Source: Fragum whitleyi (lineage: Eukaryota; Mollusca; Bivalvia; Cardiida; Cardiidae). Taken from it: a stretch of DNA of 64,000 bases. The DNA lies in contig OX411555.1 in the NCBI GenBank assembly GCA_948146395.1, positions 58,900,187-58,964,186 of the forward strand. The letters are read 5' to 3'. Shown piece by piece: positions 1 through 10,947 of the stretch. Position numbers and translations under genes: made by a program. The notes below the pieces were generated by a model, which was not told where the DNA came from, did no database searches, and saw only the letters and a program-made list of their open reading frames with translations. How positions within the stretch are numbered: the first letter of the stretch is position 1; each line of letters opens with the position of its first letter.

Positions 1-154
1 TTGTTAATTGTATCCTTTTTAGTCATTTTGGAGCGTTTTTGATCGATTTTAGAGACTGTTTGGAATGAATGAATGAATGAATGAATGAATGAAGTGTTGG
101 TAGGCAATTTTGTTTTGATTGAGATGAATGTCATTTTTTTTATGTTACTAACTG
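1..154 (-). mobile_element. TA-family inverted-repeat element, cut by window start
   Basis: Only the end of a minus-oriented copy is present. GGAGCGTTTTTGATCG, a GAATGAATG run, GATGAATGTCA and a terminal ACTAACTG followed by TA match the full copies at 9306 and 61676 read in reverse. The GAAT microsatellite at about 63-92 is an expansion of the ATTCATTC motif of the family. The rest lies outside the window. Confidence 0.7.
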
Positions 155-157
155 TAT

Positions 158-1470
158 TTGATAACCATACATCATTTAAAAATCAAAATAACACTAATAT
201 GCTTGCTTCTGCTTGCATTTCAACCGTATAGGATTATCTTTATAAGTATAAAACCTATTTATTTTGATGGATACATTGTATATCCATGCTTGGAATTATA
301 TGTATCAAAATTCCAACTTTGTAGAATATTACGCAGCTGTCCAAGGAATAACTTTAAAAAAAACGGTTTTCGAACGCGACAGGACACAACGTCAAGAACG
401 CGATACATAAACAATAAGGAAAGAAGTTTTTTCGTTTTGAAGAATCTACAAAATCGGGTGGGAGTCATGCGCTATCCAATAAATCCAGTAATTAGGTCCA
501 TTCATGATCAGACAAGAATTCGATCGACATTGAAAGATTAATACGTCCAGACCTAATAAAGCTTCATCAATAAGTCACGGCCTTTGTGTGGAAATTTCTT
601 ATTTTAGAAGTTTGTGGCCAACTATAATTCTCACAGAAACCATTAAAGATCAATACTCGCATGTAACAGTTATAAAACAGCAATTGTTCAATGAACAAAC
701 ATACGGTTAACAACATCGTGAAATTGACAAGATGTTTGTTTTTGAAATGATTTTGGAATGAAATTTAATGAGTATGAGTAGCGAGTTTTGAATGAAATTG
801 AAGGGAAGTAATCCTATATCGCACATTTTGTTCAGGATGAACAAAATAAGCGACATTTATTACCTCTCTTTGAAAAAACACTCAAAAAGTCTTTAAATAG
901 CTTCCTACTTCTCTTTTATACGGGCGCTTATACACTGTAATTTCAATTATGTCAGTTAAATCGCGATTTTTCCCCTATTTTTATTTCATGTAGCTGTTGA
1001 TTTATAATTTTAGTCATTTTTGGGCGTTTTTGAGTGGTTTGAATGAGTGTTCGGAGTGAATGAATGGAGCACTGAGTGAGCGATTTAGAGTTGTTTTGAT
1101 TTAAGACAATTTCATGTAGGTATTTTAAGCAGAACATGCTTCATCCAGTTATATCCTTATCACATCTTAAATCTTCAAAGCTGTACATTTCACTGTATGT
1201 CACTCTATTGAAAACAGGAAGAAAACATCGAAAAAATGAATAAATAATGCTGTCTAAACTTTACACATCAATTATTAAGAACATAAGAAATAAGTACCAT
1301 AAATAAGTATCAATATAATGAACCGAAATCCCCGATTCGAAATCCTTTTTATACAATGCTTAAAGTAAGTTCGCATGAAATATTTATTCAACGTTTTTCG
1401 CATTTGCATTTTATTACAGACTATTCTTGGTTTGGAAATAAAAAAAGAAAATTACAAAACCCTTAGCCCT
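158..1470. repeat. Diverged paralog of the 4.8-kb tandem unit (second half)
   Basis: The segment aligns with 20985-22230, and with 25784-27029 and 30582-31826, in the same orientation. Shared landmarks include TTTATAAGTATAAAAC, CCAGTAATTAGGTCCATTCA, GACCTAATAAAGCTTCATCA, a TA-family element, and AACCGA(A/G)ATCCCCGATTCGA. Divergence is clearly higher than between the three tandem units, so this is an older duplicate. The alignment ends near 1470, after AAAACCCTTAGCCC. Confidence 0.8.
704..1118 (-). mobile_element. TA-family element, minus orientation, decayed right end
   Basis: It starts GGTTAACAACATCGTGAAAT and has the family hairpin (GGGAAGTAAT...ATTACCTCTC around ATTTTGTTCAGGATGAACAAAAT). 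The conserved internal block AATTTCAATTATGTCAGT(T/G)AAATCGCGATTTT follows. The right terminus has decayed to AGACAATTTCATGTAG, lacking the ACTG end. The same decayed end is present in the tandem-unit copies at 21463, 26262 and 31060, so the decay predates that duplication. Confidence 0.8.
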
Positions 1471-1531
1471 CTTACGTTTTGCCAGATTTATTTTGGATAG
1501 AATCGCAATTTAAAATTCCTATTAATATATA

Positions 1532-1682
1532 GGATCTGTTATGAGATTTTATTTGAGACAAGCTGATCTTAACCGCGTCTAGAATTCAAATTTTATTAAG
1601 CGAGCCTCGGGTAGCTTAATAACTTTTCTATTCTAGACGAGGTTAATACCTGATTGTCTCAAATAAAGTCGAGTAACATATT
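1532..1682. mobile_element. Foldback element (TTATTTGAGACAAGCTGATC arms)
   Basis: Two inverted arms, TTTGAGACAAGCTGATCTTA...CGTCTAGAAT and ATTCTAGACGAGGTTAATAC...TGTCTCAAA, surround a short loop with GCGAGCCTCGGG. A relative lies at 42165-42322, and half-versions are at 45425-45545 and 51325-51425. There is no coding capacity. Superfamily unknown. Confidence 0.65.
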
Positions 1683-1850
1683 CTATTTCTCACATACACA
1701 ACATTTTGTCCGTTAAACACATTTTTTCGAACGCTCTGATGACGAAAAACCGCGAAAGCGTCCGATAAATGACGTCATGATGACGTCTTTTAGAATGTGA
1801 TCTTAAACATGTTTAAGACAAGGATATGTCTGATGACTGTGCTTGATAGA
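1683..1850 (-). repeat. TGACGTCA-containing dispersed repeat next to a foldback
   Basis: It contains CGAACGCTCTGATGACG and ATGACGTCATGATGACGTC, followed by AATGTGATCTTAAACATG. It is the reverse complement of the block repeated at 41745-42110, and both copies adjoin the same foldback family in the same relative order. The foldback and the TGACGTCA block therefore probably move or duplicate as one unit. Confidence 0.55.
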
Positions 1851-2079
1851 AGACATGGGAAGTTATATGAGAAAAATATTTTCGTTTTTTTTTCATGAAC
1901 GTACTAAATCAAACCTCCTTTTTAATATAATATGCAGTTCCGAGATGATGCCTTGTTAATTGGGTATGAAAATCCGTAAAATCATGTAAGTTCTAAAGTA
2001 AATTGAATTATGGAAAATCGTGTGATAGACATATCTTCCACTTAATGCTAGTATTAAATCTATTAACCACAATTTACTC

Positions 2080-2425
2080 TATAATTGTAATACAATATAA
2101 AAAAGAATTTTAATTGGTTTAAATCATTTCACGTGGGCAAATCCATTGCACATTGTTTCTGTATGAAATGCAACCGATTTGTCGGGAAAAAACCACGACA
2201 TTCAATCTGCAAGTCCAGTGTTGTAGGAACTCGAATAATCCCCGGTCCCCTTCCATAACCTTATACTACTATTTAATCTATAAGAAAGTACGATTATTTC
2301 GAAGGATTATTTTTTTTCAAGTATGCCGTACTTTGGGCGTTATCTGTCGTGTGCTAAGACAATTGAACTTTATATTCCAATTAAAAAAAATATTGAAAAA
2401 GACACTCAACCTATATAGTTGAATT
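2080..2425 (+). repeat. Internally deleted copy of the 35.7/49-kb foldback-bearing repeat
   Basis: ATAATTGTAATAC, TTGGTTTAAATCATTTCACG, CCATTGCACATTGTTTCTGT and GTGTTGTAGGAACTCGAAT match 35735-35900. The copy then jumps to GGGCGTTATCTGTCGTGTGC...AAAGACACTCAACC, which is only the right arm of the foldback. The open frame over it is spurious. Confidence 0.65.
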
Positions 2426-4059
2426 TAAGGAATACCGTCGATTGCGATCACACCTCGTATCGGTAGCAAACTAACGACACAAAGTATGATAAAGTTTGCT
2501 ATCTAAAGCACCATAACTTTTTTTATTCATAAAAGCAAACAAACATTTAAAAATCTAAAATTATCTTAGAGATATTTCATTCGTTTGGATATATTTGCTT
2601 ACATATTCGAACACTTACTCTTATTGTATCTCCTCCATGATTTAATTTATTCTTTAACTTGACTTTGCGTAATTTTTAAACGGATATTGTACAAAATAAA
2701 TGATATTGTATTACTAGCATGAAGGTAACATGGAAATGTATAAAAACACTTTGTTGGTAATTTCGTGCGTATATCTGTGAGACAGCAAATGGTGATTTAC
2801 TGAGATATTTAAGCATCCATCAGGATAAAAGAATAAAAGAATATATTTTTAGTTAAATTACTTATTTATTCATAATCCTCTTATGCAAATTACGTAGGTT
2901 ATGCAACCTTTCATTCGAGCTTATTATATCGAGACTTTGATTCATGGTATTTTCAATTTGTGCAATTTTGTAATTACTTGATTATGCAATTGCGATTATT
3001 GAACCTTTGATTCGATCATACATTATCAAAGATCTTTCTACGCTATATACAAGCTTTGCAAATACTAAATTATGCAATTGCGTTACAAACAGCATCATAA
3101 ACTCTATAAAACTAATTGAATGTAGACGCCTATGTCTCACATCATTATATTTCTCACAAGTGCCACTTCATAACCCCATTATCAATAACGAAAGTGGTGA
3201 ATTATACTTACCTGCCTGGCAAGACACTGTAAGTCATTTTGCTGCATGCGACTCATCTTCTGTCGTTTATTTACTTTTATTATAGCTTCAATATGCCGGA
3301 ATGGTGGTTATGTGGTGGATTTTCCGATTCTTTGGACCAAATTCGTTTAAAGCTTGAAGTAAAAAAGCTGTTTTCGGTCAACTTTCCTTCTTTTCATTAA
3401 TTGGTTGTTTTAGCAAAATAATCTTTGAATGTGTTAAATTACAAGTTATTTGTTGAATTACAGTTTCATTGAAATGAATTTTCAAGAAATACTTTAATAA
3501 GGCTCCCTTATATAAATGAACAAAAATAGTTTACTTTGTATTTAGTCCCTCTCAATTATCCTTCTGTCTAAGATGCAGTAATATCAGGTCGTCTGAAAGG
3601 AATTGGCGTAACAGATTCTGCGTGAATACAGTCTCGACCATTGAATAAAATACTGTATCACTATGGAAAAAACCTACTCCAATAGATCTACCATTGATAT
3701 TTTATCTAAATGAAAATAAGAATCAATATATCAAAGGGAATAAGCACTTGCGTATTTATGATATGACACTACGTGAAATAACACTCGTAAAATAACAATG
3801 CAAAATATACCAATCCATATACCAAGATTCTGCGGATAATTACCCAAGTTTTCTAGATCAAAATGAAACATAATCGTATTAAAAACAAAAATAAATATCA
3901 TTCACATGTTTAAATAAGAGCTGGGAACAATCTTTATTATATTAACATTCTTTATCATATCTATAAATCGGGTCTTTAAAGCATCAAAACAGACAAAGAC
4001 TTGCTCATGACTTTTAGTAAAGAACCTTCCGTTGCTTACTGATGGAGATTGGATCGCCT

Positions 4060-4145
4060 GGAAGTAATTATTTGTCAAAGTTGAATTATTCTTGGTCTGA
4101 CCACTTATGGACCTAATAATTACTGGAGTTACAGAACAAGACTCC
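4060..4145 (-). repeat. Diverged copy of the CCAGTAATTAGGTCC dispersed repeat
   Basis: Read on the minus strand, CCAGTAATTATTAGGTCCAT and GGTCAGACCAAGAATAATTC correspond to the CCAGTAATTAGGTCCATTCA block at 478-540, 21223-21280 and the tandem copies. It is also related to 33330-33400 on the plus strand and is duplicated at 16785-16875. The family is spread at both orientations over 30 kb. Its source element is not recognised. Confidence 0.5.
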
Positions 4146-5199
4146 CCCACATTTACATAGCTTCTCTTTATCGAAAACAGTTATTTCTCAAGAGACAGAG
4201 GTTTTGGTATCATGAGTTTGTAACAATCCTTATTTTGTTTTGTTTGCTTATTAATGCTGATCTGAGTCTAAATGAATCTTATTAAGACATCCAACGTAAG
4301 GCTGTTCTCAAAAGGCGATCGAAAGAGCAGTAATGAAGCGCGAAATTTCGATTGTCATATGGACCTATAATTTCGCGGAATGCTTGATGTGACGCCACCT
4401 TTGCATTCAAAGCATCTTTTTTTTTTTTTTAATTTGAGCGCCTTTTTGAAATTTAAGCTCATACCCCTTACCGTTGCCGTAGATGTATGTTTTGAGAATC
4501 ATGAATGAAATAACGTGGAAAATTACTTTAAATTGAAATTAAATCGTTATTCAACTGCAAGGCGGGTTATATGACGGTTTATTTCCGATTTGAGTTAAAT
4601 GACGAAAAATTGGTTTTATTATATAATTTTGAGTGCGCAGCTATTTTTAGGCTTTATCGCAAAGTAGTCCCGCAAGAAATATGTCTTTCATACAGAGTGA
4701 TTAGGTTTTTAGATTTATACCTCCACAAAATCAATAAATACCCTCTTCATCTCTTAAATGAAGTCTATTTTGAAGAACTTTGTATGGAATGAAGATAAAA
4801 AAAATAATTGTTTATTCATTATTAGATAAGTTACAATTACATTTTATCTTGTTTATTCATTACAAGATCAGTGAATGTCTATAAATTGAACGCATTGTTA
4901 TGAACATGCACCTTGTCAAAATGTCTGCCAAAGATGATAGTAAATAAGCGTTCAATCAGACCTGGAGTTTCGGTTTTATTTCTTCTTACCTGGTTACAAC
5001 AAGGTTGTATAAAACCCAACTTAAAATGGGTTTATAGCTTAAAGTTATTGACATGGCGACCTTTATGCAATAAATAATTAAACCGATGAAACCCATCGAG
5101 GATACTCGCAAGCCTTCGCAAAAAATTCGTAAATCCGCGGAGGGGATGGCTTTAAATAATGTTTGTAAAACGTAATAGTATCAGTTTACGTCGTTTGAC

Positions 5200-5262
5200 T
5201 ATGTGGTTGAGAGGTCTGTTCCGCTTACTACAGTTACAAAGGTTCTAGGCTCGAATCGGCTC
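5200..5262 (+). repeat. tRNA-like relic, first copy
   Basis: It has a box-A-like TGTGGTTGAGAGG and a box-B-like GGCTCGAATCGG at tRNA-like spacing. The paralog at 18075-18135 keeps a better box B (GGTTCGAATCG). No acceptor stem can be formed with the upstream sequence, so this is a tRNA pseudogene or SINE head rather than a functional tRNA. Confidence 0.4.
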
Positions 5263-5400
5263 TCATCTCACTTTTTTTCTTGTATTAACAACATTTCGAT
5301 AATACTATTCAATCAATTGAAGCACGCTTTTCTCGTTCTTGCATGTATTGTTGTGTGCGCAACCGAGTCTATTTATTCCCATTCCTTCACCCAGGCTCAA

Positions 5401-5677
5401 GGGCCGCCACCATAGCGAAGTTGGTTAGGCATGAGACTTCCAATCTGGAAGTCGTGGGTTCGATCCCCGGTGGCGGAAAATATCCTTTCCGACGTTTGTC
5501 TCTCACCAATGGGTAGATAATCGTAAACCTATGTGAGATAGAAGTCGGAGGCTAGGAAAGGATGTAATGGTAGTACAGGTGAAAGAAATACCAGGAATCC
5601 ATTGTTAGGTGCTCCGGCCGTCGCGATATAACTGCGAAATTGTTGAAAGCGACGTAAAACCCATTCAAACAAACAAA
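5401..5677 (+). mobile_element. tRNA-derived SINE with diverged target duplication
   Basis: The tRNA-like head has GCCACCATAGCGAAGTTGGT (box A region) and GTCGTGGGTTCGATCCCCGG (box B). Its acceptor ends CCGCCACC and GGTGGCGG can pair. The body runs to a tail with GCGATATAACTG, GTTGAAAGCGACGTAAAACC and CAAACAAACAAA. Flanks TTCACCCAGGCTCAA (5386-5400) and TTCACCTAGGCGCAA (5678-5692) are the target duplication. The paralog at 18257-18271 (TTCACCAATGCTCAA) is the uninterrupted site, so insertion came after duplication A. Confidence 0.85.
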
Positions 5678-6041
5678 TTCACCTAGGCGCAAATAATTAT
5701 GGAAGACACTAAACGTCGTCAAATGGTTTGACGGACAAAACAATTCGTTTAAAACGTAGTCGGAACCTTTTCGAAAATCAAGGGATCTTAAACTTTACCA
5801 AAAAGCAAAAAATCTGAATGAAATACGTGTAGATTTAAATGAGAGAAGAATAACTTAATCACCACTGCGGCTCGAATCACTGTCTTTTCTACTTTAGTTG
5901 GCTCAAGACTGTTTTTATAAATGTTGCTTTTCACATGTTCTTTTCACATGCTGACAAACATACAAAATAATGATTTCGGATATGACGATAGTTACTGTTA
6001 GGCCTCGTGTAGTGTTGCTTGTAGTTTCATTCCTTGCAATA

Positions 6042-6367
6042 CAGCTACTTACATCGTGAAATTAACATTCATCTGAATCAAAACTATTCTGAATCGCTCA
6101 CTCAGCGCTCCATTCATTCCAAACCCAGGTCGATCAAAAACGCTCCAAAATCATAAGATATCGTTCAAGACGATCAACATTTAATTCAAATCGATCGAAT
6201 TAGTTGACGATTCCATTGGCTGCTGTGGATTGTAAGGGTCCTCGAACATGCACAAACAGAAAAGTACGTATATTACATCATAAATTTCGCTCAAAACTCG
6301 CTCTACACACATATTCAATCTCATTCCAAAAGCACCCACCTTGTCAATTTTACGATGTTGTAAACTG
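6042..6367 (+). mobile_element. TA-family element, second subfamily
   Basis: Ends CAGCTACTTACATCGTGAAA and TTTTACGATGTTGTAAACTG are flanked by TA on both sides (6040-6041, 6368-6369). The interior has GACGATCAACAT and CCATTGGCTGCTGTGGAT, shared with 14767-15191. It lacks the hairpin. The other duplicate retains only a deleted version at 18418-18509. Confidence 0.75.
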
Positions 6368-6715
6368 TATTCCTCAAACGCGTTAAACAACTAACCGCCG
6401 GGGTCTCATATCGGCAAATGCTGCTAAAGCTTCGATATATAAGCGGCCATACACATGTTATTATGGTGACAATAATTTCCTTAATACATTTTGTTTGAAT
6501 TTTGAAGAAATATAAGTCGCCCAAAGATGACATGAGAAAGGAAATCCAATAATTTGTAAAGAGGATGTGTGACTGATGACTTATTTACCAAATCTTTGAA
6601 AAGTATAAGTATCCGACAGAATTAACTTTCTCTGTGCCCTCATTCCGTACAATGAAAAAAAAAAACGTTTAAACCTCTTCACTTTGGATTAAACTGGTTT
6701 TTTAACCAGCTAGAA

Positions 6716-6913
6716 AAAATCGCGATTTCACTGACATAAATGAAACTATAATTGTCTGACTGTTTCTAGAAGAAATAAGAAGCTGAACAGAATGAGGATA
6801 TTGGATTACCTACCTTCAATTTCACTCGAAACTCGCTCCTCACACTCATTCAATTTCATTCCAAAATCATCCCAAAATCAATCAACATGTCAATTTCACG
6901 ATGTTGTTAACTG
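6716..6913 (+). mobile_element. TA-family element, 5' truncated, hairpin arm deleted
   Basis: The copy runs from GCGATTTCACTGACATAA to GATGTTGTTAACTG, followed by TA. Compared with its paralog at 18848-19111, about 68 bp are missing between GAAGCT and GAACA(A/G)AATGAG. This removes exactly the left arm and loop of the family hairpin and leaves the right arm. Confidence 0.75.
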
Positions 6914-7408
6914 TAAGTAGCACACAGGAAGTGGCTGATCTGATTCTAGCTCAGATAGAAAATAAAGGTTTTGCAGCTTTAAGAAATGAAATACGTCCTT
7001 TGTTATAAGCGTATTTACTCTCGATAAAAAAACCAAACAAATTTCGTTCGGGATTATTTATATTACTTATAATATTTGATGAAAATTTATAGCAATGATC
7101 GTTACTCTTTGAATAAAAACTTGTCCAATACAAGACAATTAATTGTTTAAGTGTAAGATCGATTTACTTTCATTGAGTCGAAATATAGTTTTTGCTCTTA
7201 GCAAAATGAAAGTTAAATGAAAGTGAATTGATCGATTTTAGATGAACAGCACAGGTTATCTTATTTCTTTATCTGAAAGAGGGATGAGATGGGAAAAGTA
7301 ATCCTTTTAAAGCGCGTAATATAATGTTTTGGTAATAACCAAGCGACGATCTAACAATATTTCTCGATATTCTATTGGAAAGCATAAAAACGGTCCGGAT
7401 ATTATTAA

Positions 7409-7948
7409 AGCTGCTCTTTCACAGTTTTTCATAAAAAAAAAACTTGTTCTTATATTTGGAAATGTGTGTATTTTTAGACGATTAAGTATTTCCCAAGGAC
7501 ATTGGCACTAAAAACAACACATTTCAATAATTGTAACTTATTTTTTCGAAGTAGCAAGATAAAAAAATTATCCAGTCTATTTCTTTCCAGTCTATAACTT
7601 ACAAAATCATTACTTTCTGTGAATAATCTTTCATTTTTGTTTGTATAGATTTGAAGTTTCCAGCTGTCAAATATTTTTACCATAATCGTTGATTGAATAA
7701 GACAAACATGTGGAATGTACTTACGTAAATAGTAAGCTCAAAATTGTAGAATATTTTTAGGCGTTAGTTGTTGCTTTATTTTTTCTGAATGAATTTCGCT
7801 AAATTCAGGAATGCCGGCCTTTCTTTCCATGTACTAGCAGATTGAATCTTATTATTTTAAAGGCTTCCACAAGATGAGGTTGTTACTTCCGATTGATTTT
7901 ACGAAAATTTTCAAAGATCACATTTTCCCCACCTGTGAAAGAGCAGCT
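7409..7948. mobile_element. 540-bp TTAA-flanked inverted-repeat element
   Basis: Perfect 16-bp terminal inverted repeats (AGCTGCTCTTTCACAG at the left, its complement CTGTGAAAGAGCAGCT at the right) are bounded by TTAA at 7405-7408 and 7949-7952. The paralog at 19591-19610 reads ATTATTAATGAAAAAG with a single TTAA (19596-19599), which is the empty site. The interior is AT-rich, with no credible open frame. TTAA duplication is known for the piggyBac and Kolobok superfamilies. The AG...CT ends do not look like the CCC...GGG ends of piggyBac, so Kolobok-like is the better guess. It occurs once in the window. Confidence 0.85.
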
Positions 7949-9125
7949 TTAATGAAAAAGTAACTTTGTTGAACTAAGAAACCGCAAAGGCACTTTACCT
8001 ATGAGTGAAAATGTAAAAAAAAAAAAAAATAGGATCACTGGGTTACGGTATATCTTTTGTAGTATATAGCATGTCTCCTCCTAAACGTAGGTATGTTATT
8101 TATTGTAACAATATAAATAATCTGCCTCTCATCTCTTAGTTGTCAATAATAATGTTATCATTATTCACTGATGGAATCTAGCTTGTTAACCCAATCCGTA
8201 CAATCATACATGAACAGTAGCATTGAGGAACTATCTTCTCTTCATTTAGTAAATATTACAATAATGTTCATGTTCAATATGACTATCGGATAAATAAGGT
8301 TTAAAGACTATTGGGCTATTATTTCAATTTTTCTGTGTTGGATAGTATATAAAATATCTCAAATATCTTCGGGTTTTGTTATCTAACAAAGCCATATGTT
8401 CTCTTGATTCACAATCAAACTAAAGATAAAGAGGGTACCAAACTTCAACCAGGTGCATCTGCTAAGAGAATCAAATTTAAACAATCTTAAATACGTAGAA
8501 ATAAAATAACGAACAGAAGCAAAAAGAAGCCATATTCAGAATTCGTTACGTGTTAGGTTTCGTCGTGTTTCAAGACGCATTGAGGAATATCCAATAATTC
8601 ATTAGAAGCCCAGTGAGTGACAGTCATGTCACCAGATCCTCGAGATACTTGACAGATCGGAGCTAATTCATTTCCAATCAGGCAACTTTCTGCAGAATAC
8701 TAGTAAATAATGATCTGTTTGAGATATAAACACTCGGAGGGTTGTGTATAATGGCACCTTGCATACTTAGAATAAGTCTGGCTTGGTCCATTATTATAAA
8801 GAAAGGAATAAACCTCACAGTTGTCAGATGGTCCTAGGAAATTCGACACTTAACTATTTTCTGACTGAAAAAGGCGACAGCATTTTGAACTCAGACAGCA
8901 TCGTTATGTTTCGACATTTTACCATTGTAGGCTTCAATAACGTTATATTACAAATTTGCTAACCAAACTGAGAGTCTCTATCCCATGTAAACTCTTTAAA
9001 TGTGTTCTACAGTAGACGAGGACACTGCGATAGTCAAGATCCCAATGCTGTATAGCGAATTTGATTTGCAATTAGAAGAACAATTCGTCTTTGCACACGA
9101 CTAAGTTTATGTAAATAATTCCGTT

Positions 9126-9206
9126 TCTAATGTTAGGTACTCCAGCCGCCGCGATATAACTGAAAAAGCTGAAAAAAGATTGAAAGCGGCGTAAAACCCC
9201 ATTAAA
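9126..9206 (+). mobile_element. 3' fragment of a tRNA-derived SINE
   Basis: TAATGTTAGGTACTCCAGCC, GCCGCGATATAACTG and GAAAGCGGCGTAAAACC match the tail of the SINE at 5401-5677 (TGTTAGGTGCTCCGGCC...). The tRNA head is absent. The fragment sits exactly where the match of duplication A stops. Confidence 0.7.
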
Positions 9207-9305
9207 AACTATCTTAAACATCGGGCAATCGATTCTTGATCCATATTTTGCCAAAAACGTTATTTTGTAGGACAAGAACCAAACTCCTTCTAATGGCAAA
9301 TACTT

Positions 9306-9741
9306 CAGTTAGTTACATCGTGAATTTGACATTCATCTGTATCAAAATCGTTCCACATCGCTCAACCAGCGCTCCATTCATTCATTCTTAACACTCACTC
9401 AAACCATTCAAAAACGCTCGAACCCATTGAAAATATAGAATCCACAACGTCATTCAAAATAAGTTTGGATAGAGAAAATTCGCGATTTCACTGACATAGT
9501 TCAAATTCTAAGCATCATATAGGTGCCTGAAGAAATAGGAAGCTATAAATAGAACTTGTATGCATATTTTATAAAAGGGAGGTAATCAATATCGCTAATT
9601 TTGTTCATCATGAACAAAATTTGCGATATTTGATTACCTTCCATAAAATTAACTCAAAACTCGCTCCACACACTCAAGCAATGTCATTCCTGAATCATTT
9701 CAAAATCATTCATCTTGTCAATTTCACGATGTTGTTAACTG
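9306..9741 (+). mobile_element. TA-family element, full length (436 bp)
   Basis: Ends CAGTTAGTTACATCGTGAAT and TTTCACGATGTTGTTAACTG pair with each other, with TA after the right end. The characteristic order is GCGCTCCATTCATTC, ACTCACTCAAACC, GCGATTTCACTGACATA, GAAATAGGAAGCTAT, then the 66-nt hairpin at 9577-9642, then CTCGCTCCACACACTC and repeated AAAATCATT. It has no coding capacity. Confidence 0.9.
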
Positions 9742-9811
9742 TATCACAAGTCATTTGATTTGCATTTTCAATTTTTAGATTTCCTCACAACTGTACAAAA
9801 TTGATATTATT

Positions 9812-9843
9812 AAAGCCAGGTATACTTTCAGTATACTGGCTTT
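9812..9843. repeat. Small hairpin in an otherwise empty gap
   Basis: AAAGCCAGGTATACT and AGTATACTGGCTTT form a 14-bp stem with one bulged G and a three-base loop. The rest of 9742-10105 shows no recognisable feature. Confidence 0.45.
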
Positions 9844-10104
9844 ATTGCTGCCAGACGGGATGAAAATTGTTGACCTCTTCACCGCCAAAATCAAAAAGTA
9901 GTTCCTCGTGTGCACAGACCGAAAACCGCTAATTGCTGTATCATTTCGGCTTTAACTTAACTGCCATTTTAGTTAAATCAATATTAAGACAAGACAATTC
10001 TTTTGGGTCCGTAAACTATATGAATATTTTTTACACAATCGTAAATCGCGTAGGAAAGGATCCTATTTTAGGAAATCAATAATATATAGCCTTAAAATTC
10101 GCTA

Positions 10105-10235
10105 ACGGATAGTTGGAGTGGCCATAGCCTAACGTATACGTCTGAAGCCTTTAAACTTTTGTACATTCGCGGCGTGGGTTCGAGGCGCACAATCGGCGGA
10201 TCGTGTGGGGATTTTTTTTTTTTTTTTTTTTAAGT
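10105..10235 (+). mobile_element. Degenerate tRNA-like sequence followed by a long T run
   Basis: GGAGTGGCCATAGCCTAACG resembles a box A region and GGCGTGGGTTCGAGGCGC a box B. A run of more than 20 T follows at about 10208. The spacing is long for a tRNA and no clear acceptor stem is visible. It is probably a SINE relic or tRNA pseudogene. The stretch 10236-10740 after it is T-rich without recognised features. Confidence 0.4.
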
Positions 10236-10744
10236 TTTTTAACGTCTGTAACACCCTAAAAATTTCAACAAAGATCCGATCCAGGGATCATTTTGGGGCA
10301 AGATATTGAGAAGTTCTCTCATTTTTCTATTATTTCTATTTTTCTTTTTTCTTTTATTATTTTTTTTATAATTTGAGACGCAACATATGAGACGTCTTTA
10401 AGCAATAAGCATGACCTTCGCAACAGCGGTGTGCTTTGCTGGGCTGATACGTCGGCAATTTTTATAATATCTTTGGATTTTTTATACCAAATGACTCATT
10501 AGGAGAATATTTTGCTTTTGAATCAATCTATTTGAAAGTCGTCTGCTACAGGATACAAGATGCTGGCGTTGAATAGTTAATGGGGTGATATAGGGTTATC
10601 TCAACCAATCATTTCGGAAGTATTGCATATCATCAAGAGAAAAAGGAAAACAATTTTCTATCGTTTGAAATATTTTTTATTATTTTAGATGTGTTTCATA
10701 TCCTCTGACCAATACAATGTACTCATGTACTCACACACTGTGTG

Positions 10745-10947
10745 GTGTCCGTGGTCTAGAGGTAGAGCGTCTGCCTCTTGACCCAGTTCGATTCCCGGGA
10801 GCGGCTATCGATCTTGGGTCTTTCATTGACCCACACATTCGGCGCGAGTACTGGTGAATTTTCCAGGAAGCAGAATCGAGAGGGATTAATCTAAGTTGTA
10901 AGAACTTGTTTCCCAATCGATGTAAAATAAATAGGTTTAAACCAAAA
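10745..10947 (+). mobile_element. tRNA-derived SINE, second family, copy 1
   Basis: The head has GTGTCCGTGGTCTAGAGGTA (box A) and CAGTTCGATTCCCGGGAGCG (box B). The body has CATTCGGCGCGAGTACTGGT, CCAGGAAGCAGAATCGA and TTGTTTCCCAATCGATGTAA. A second copy at 46992-47195 matches over the full length, which defines an element of about 203 bp. The anticodon region has a small deletion relative to copy 2 (AAAGGTCCTG missing). Confidence 0.85.

Larger units (their letters stand above)
2445..9120. repeat. Segmental duplication A, first copy
   Basis: This aligns collinearly with 14385-25460. Anchors include GACACAAAGTATGA (2475 and 14392), ACAAGTGCCACTTCATAACC (3159 and 15439), TTGGATCGCCTGGAAGTAAT, ATGTGGT(T/C)GAGAGGTCTGTT (5201 and 18075), GATGACATGAGAAAGGAAAT, and GTATATAGCATGTCTCC (8062 and 20137). 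Differences are mostly discrete insertions: a SINE at 5401, a TTAA element at 7409 and TA-family elements in the other copy. The match ends at the SINE tail at about 9123. No gene is seen in the 2445-5190 part. Confidence 0.85.
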
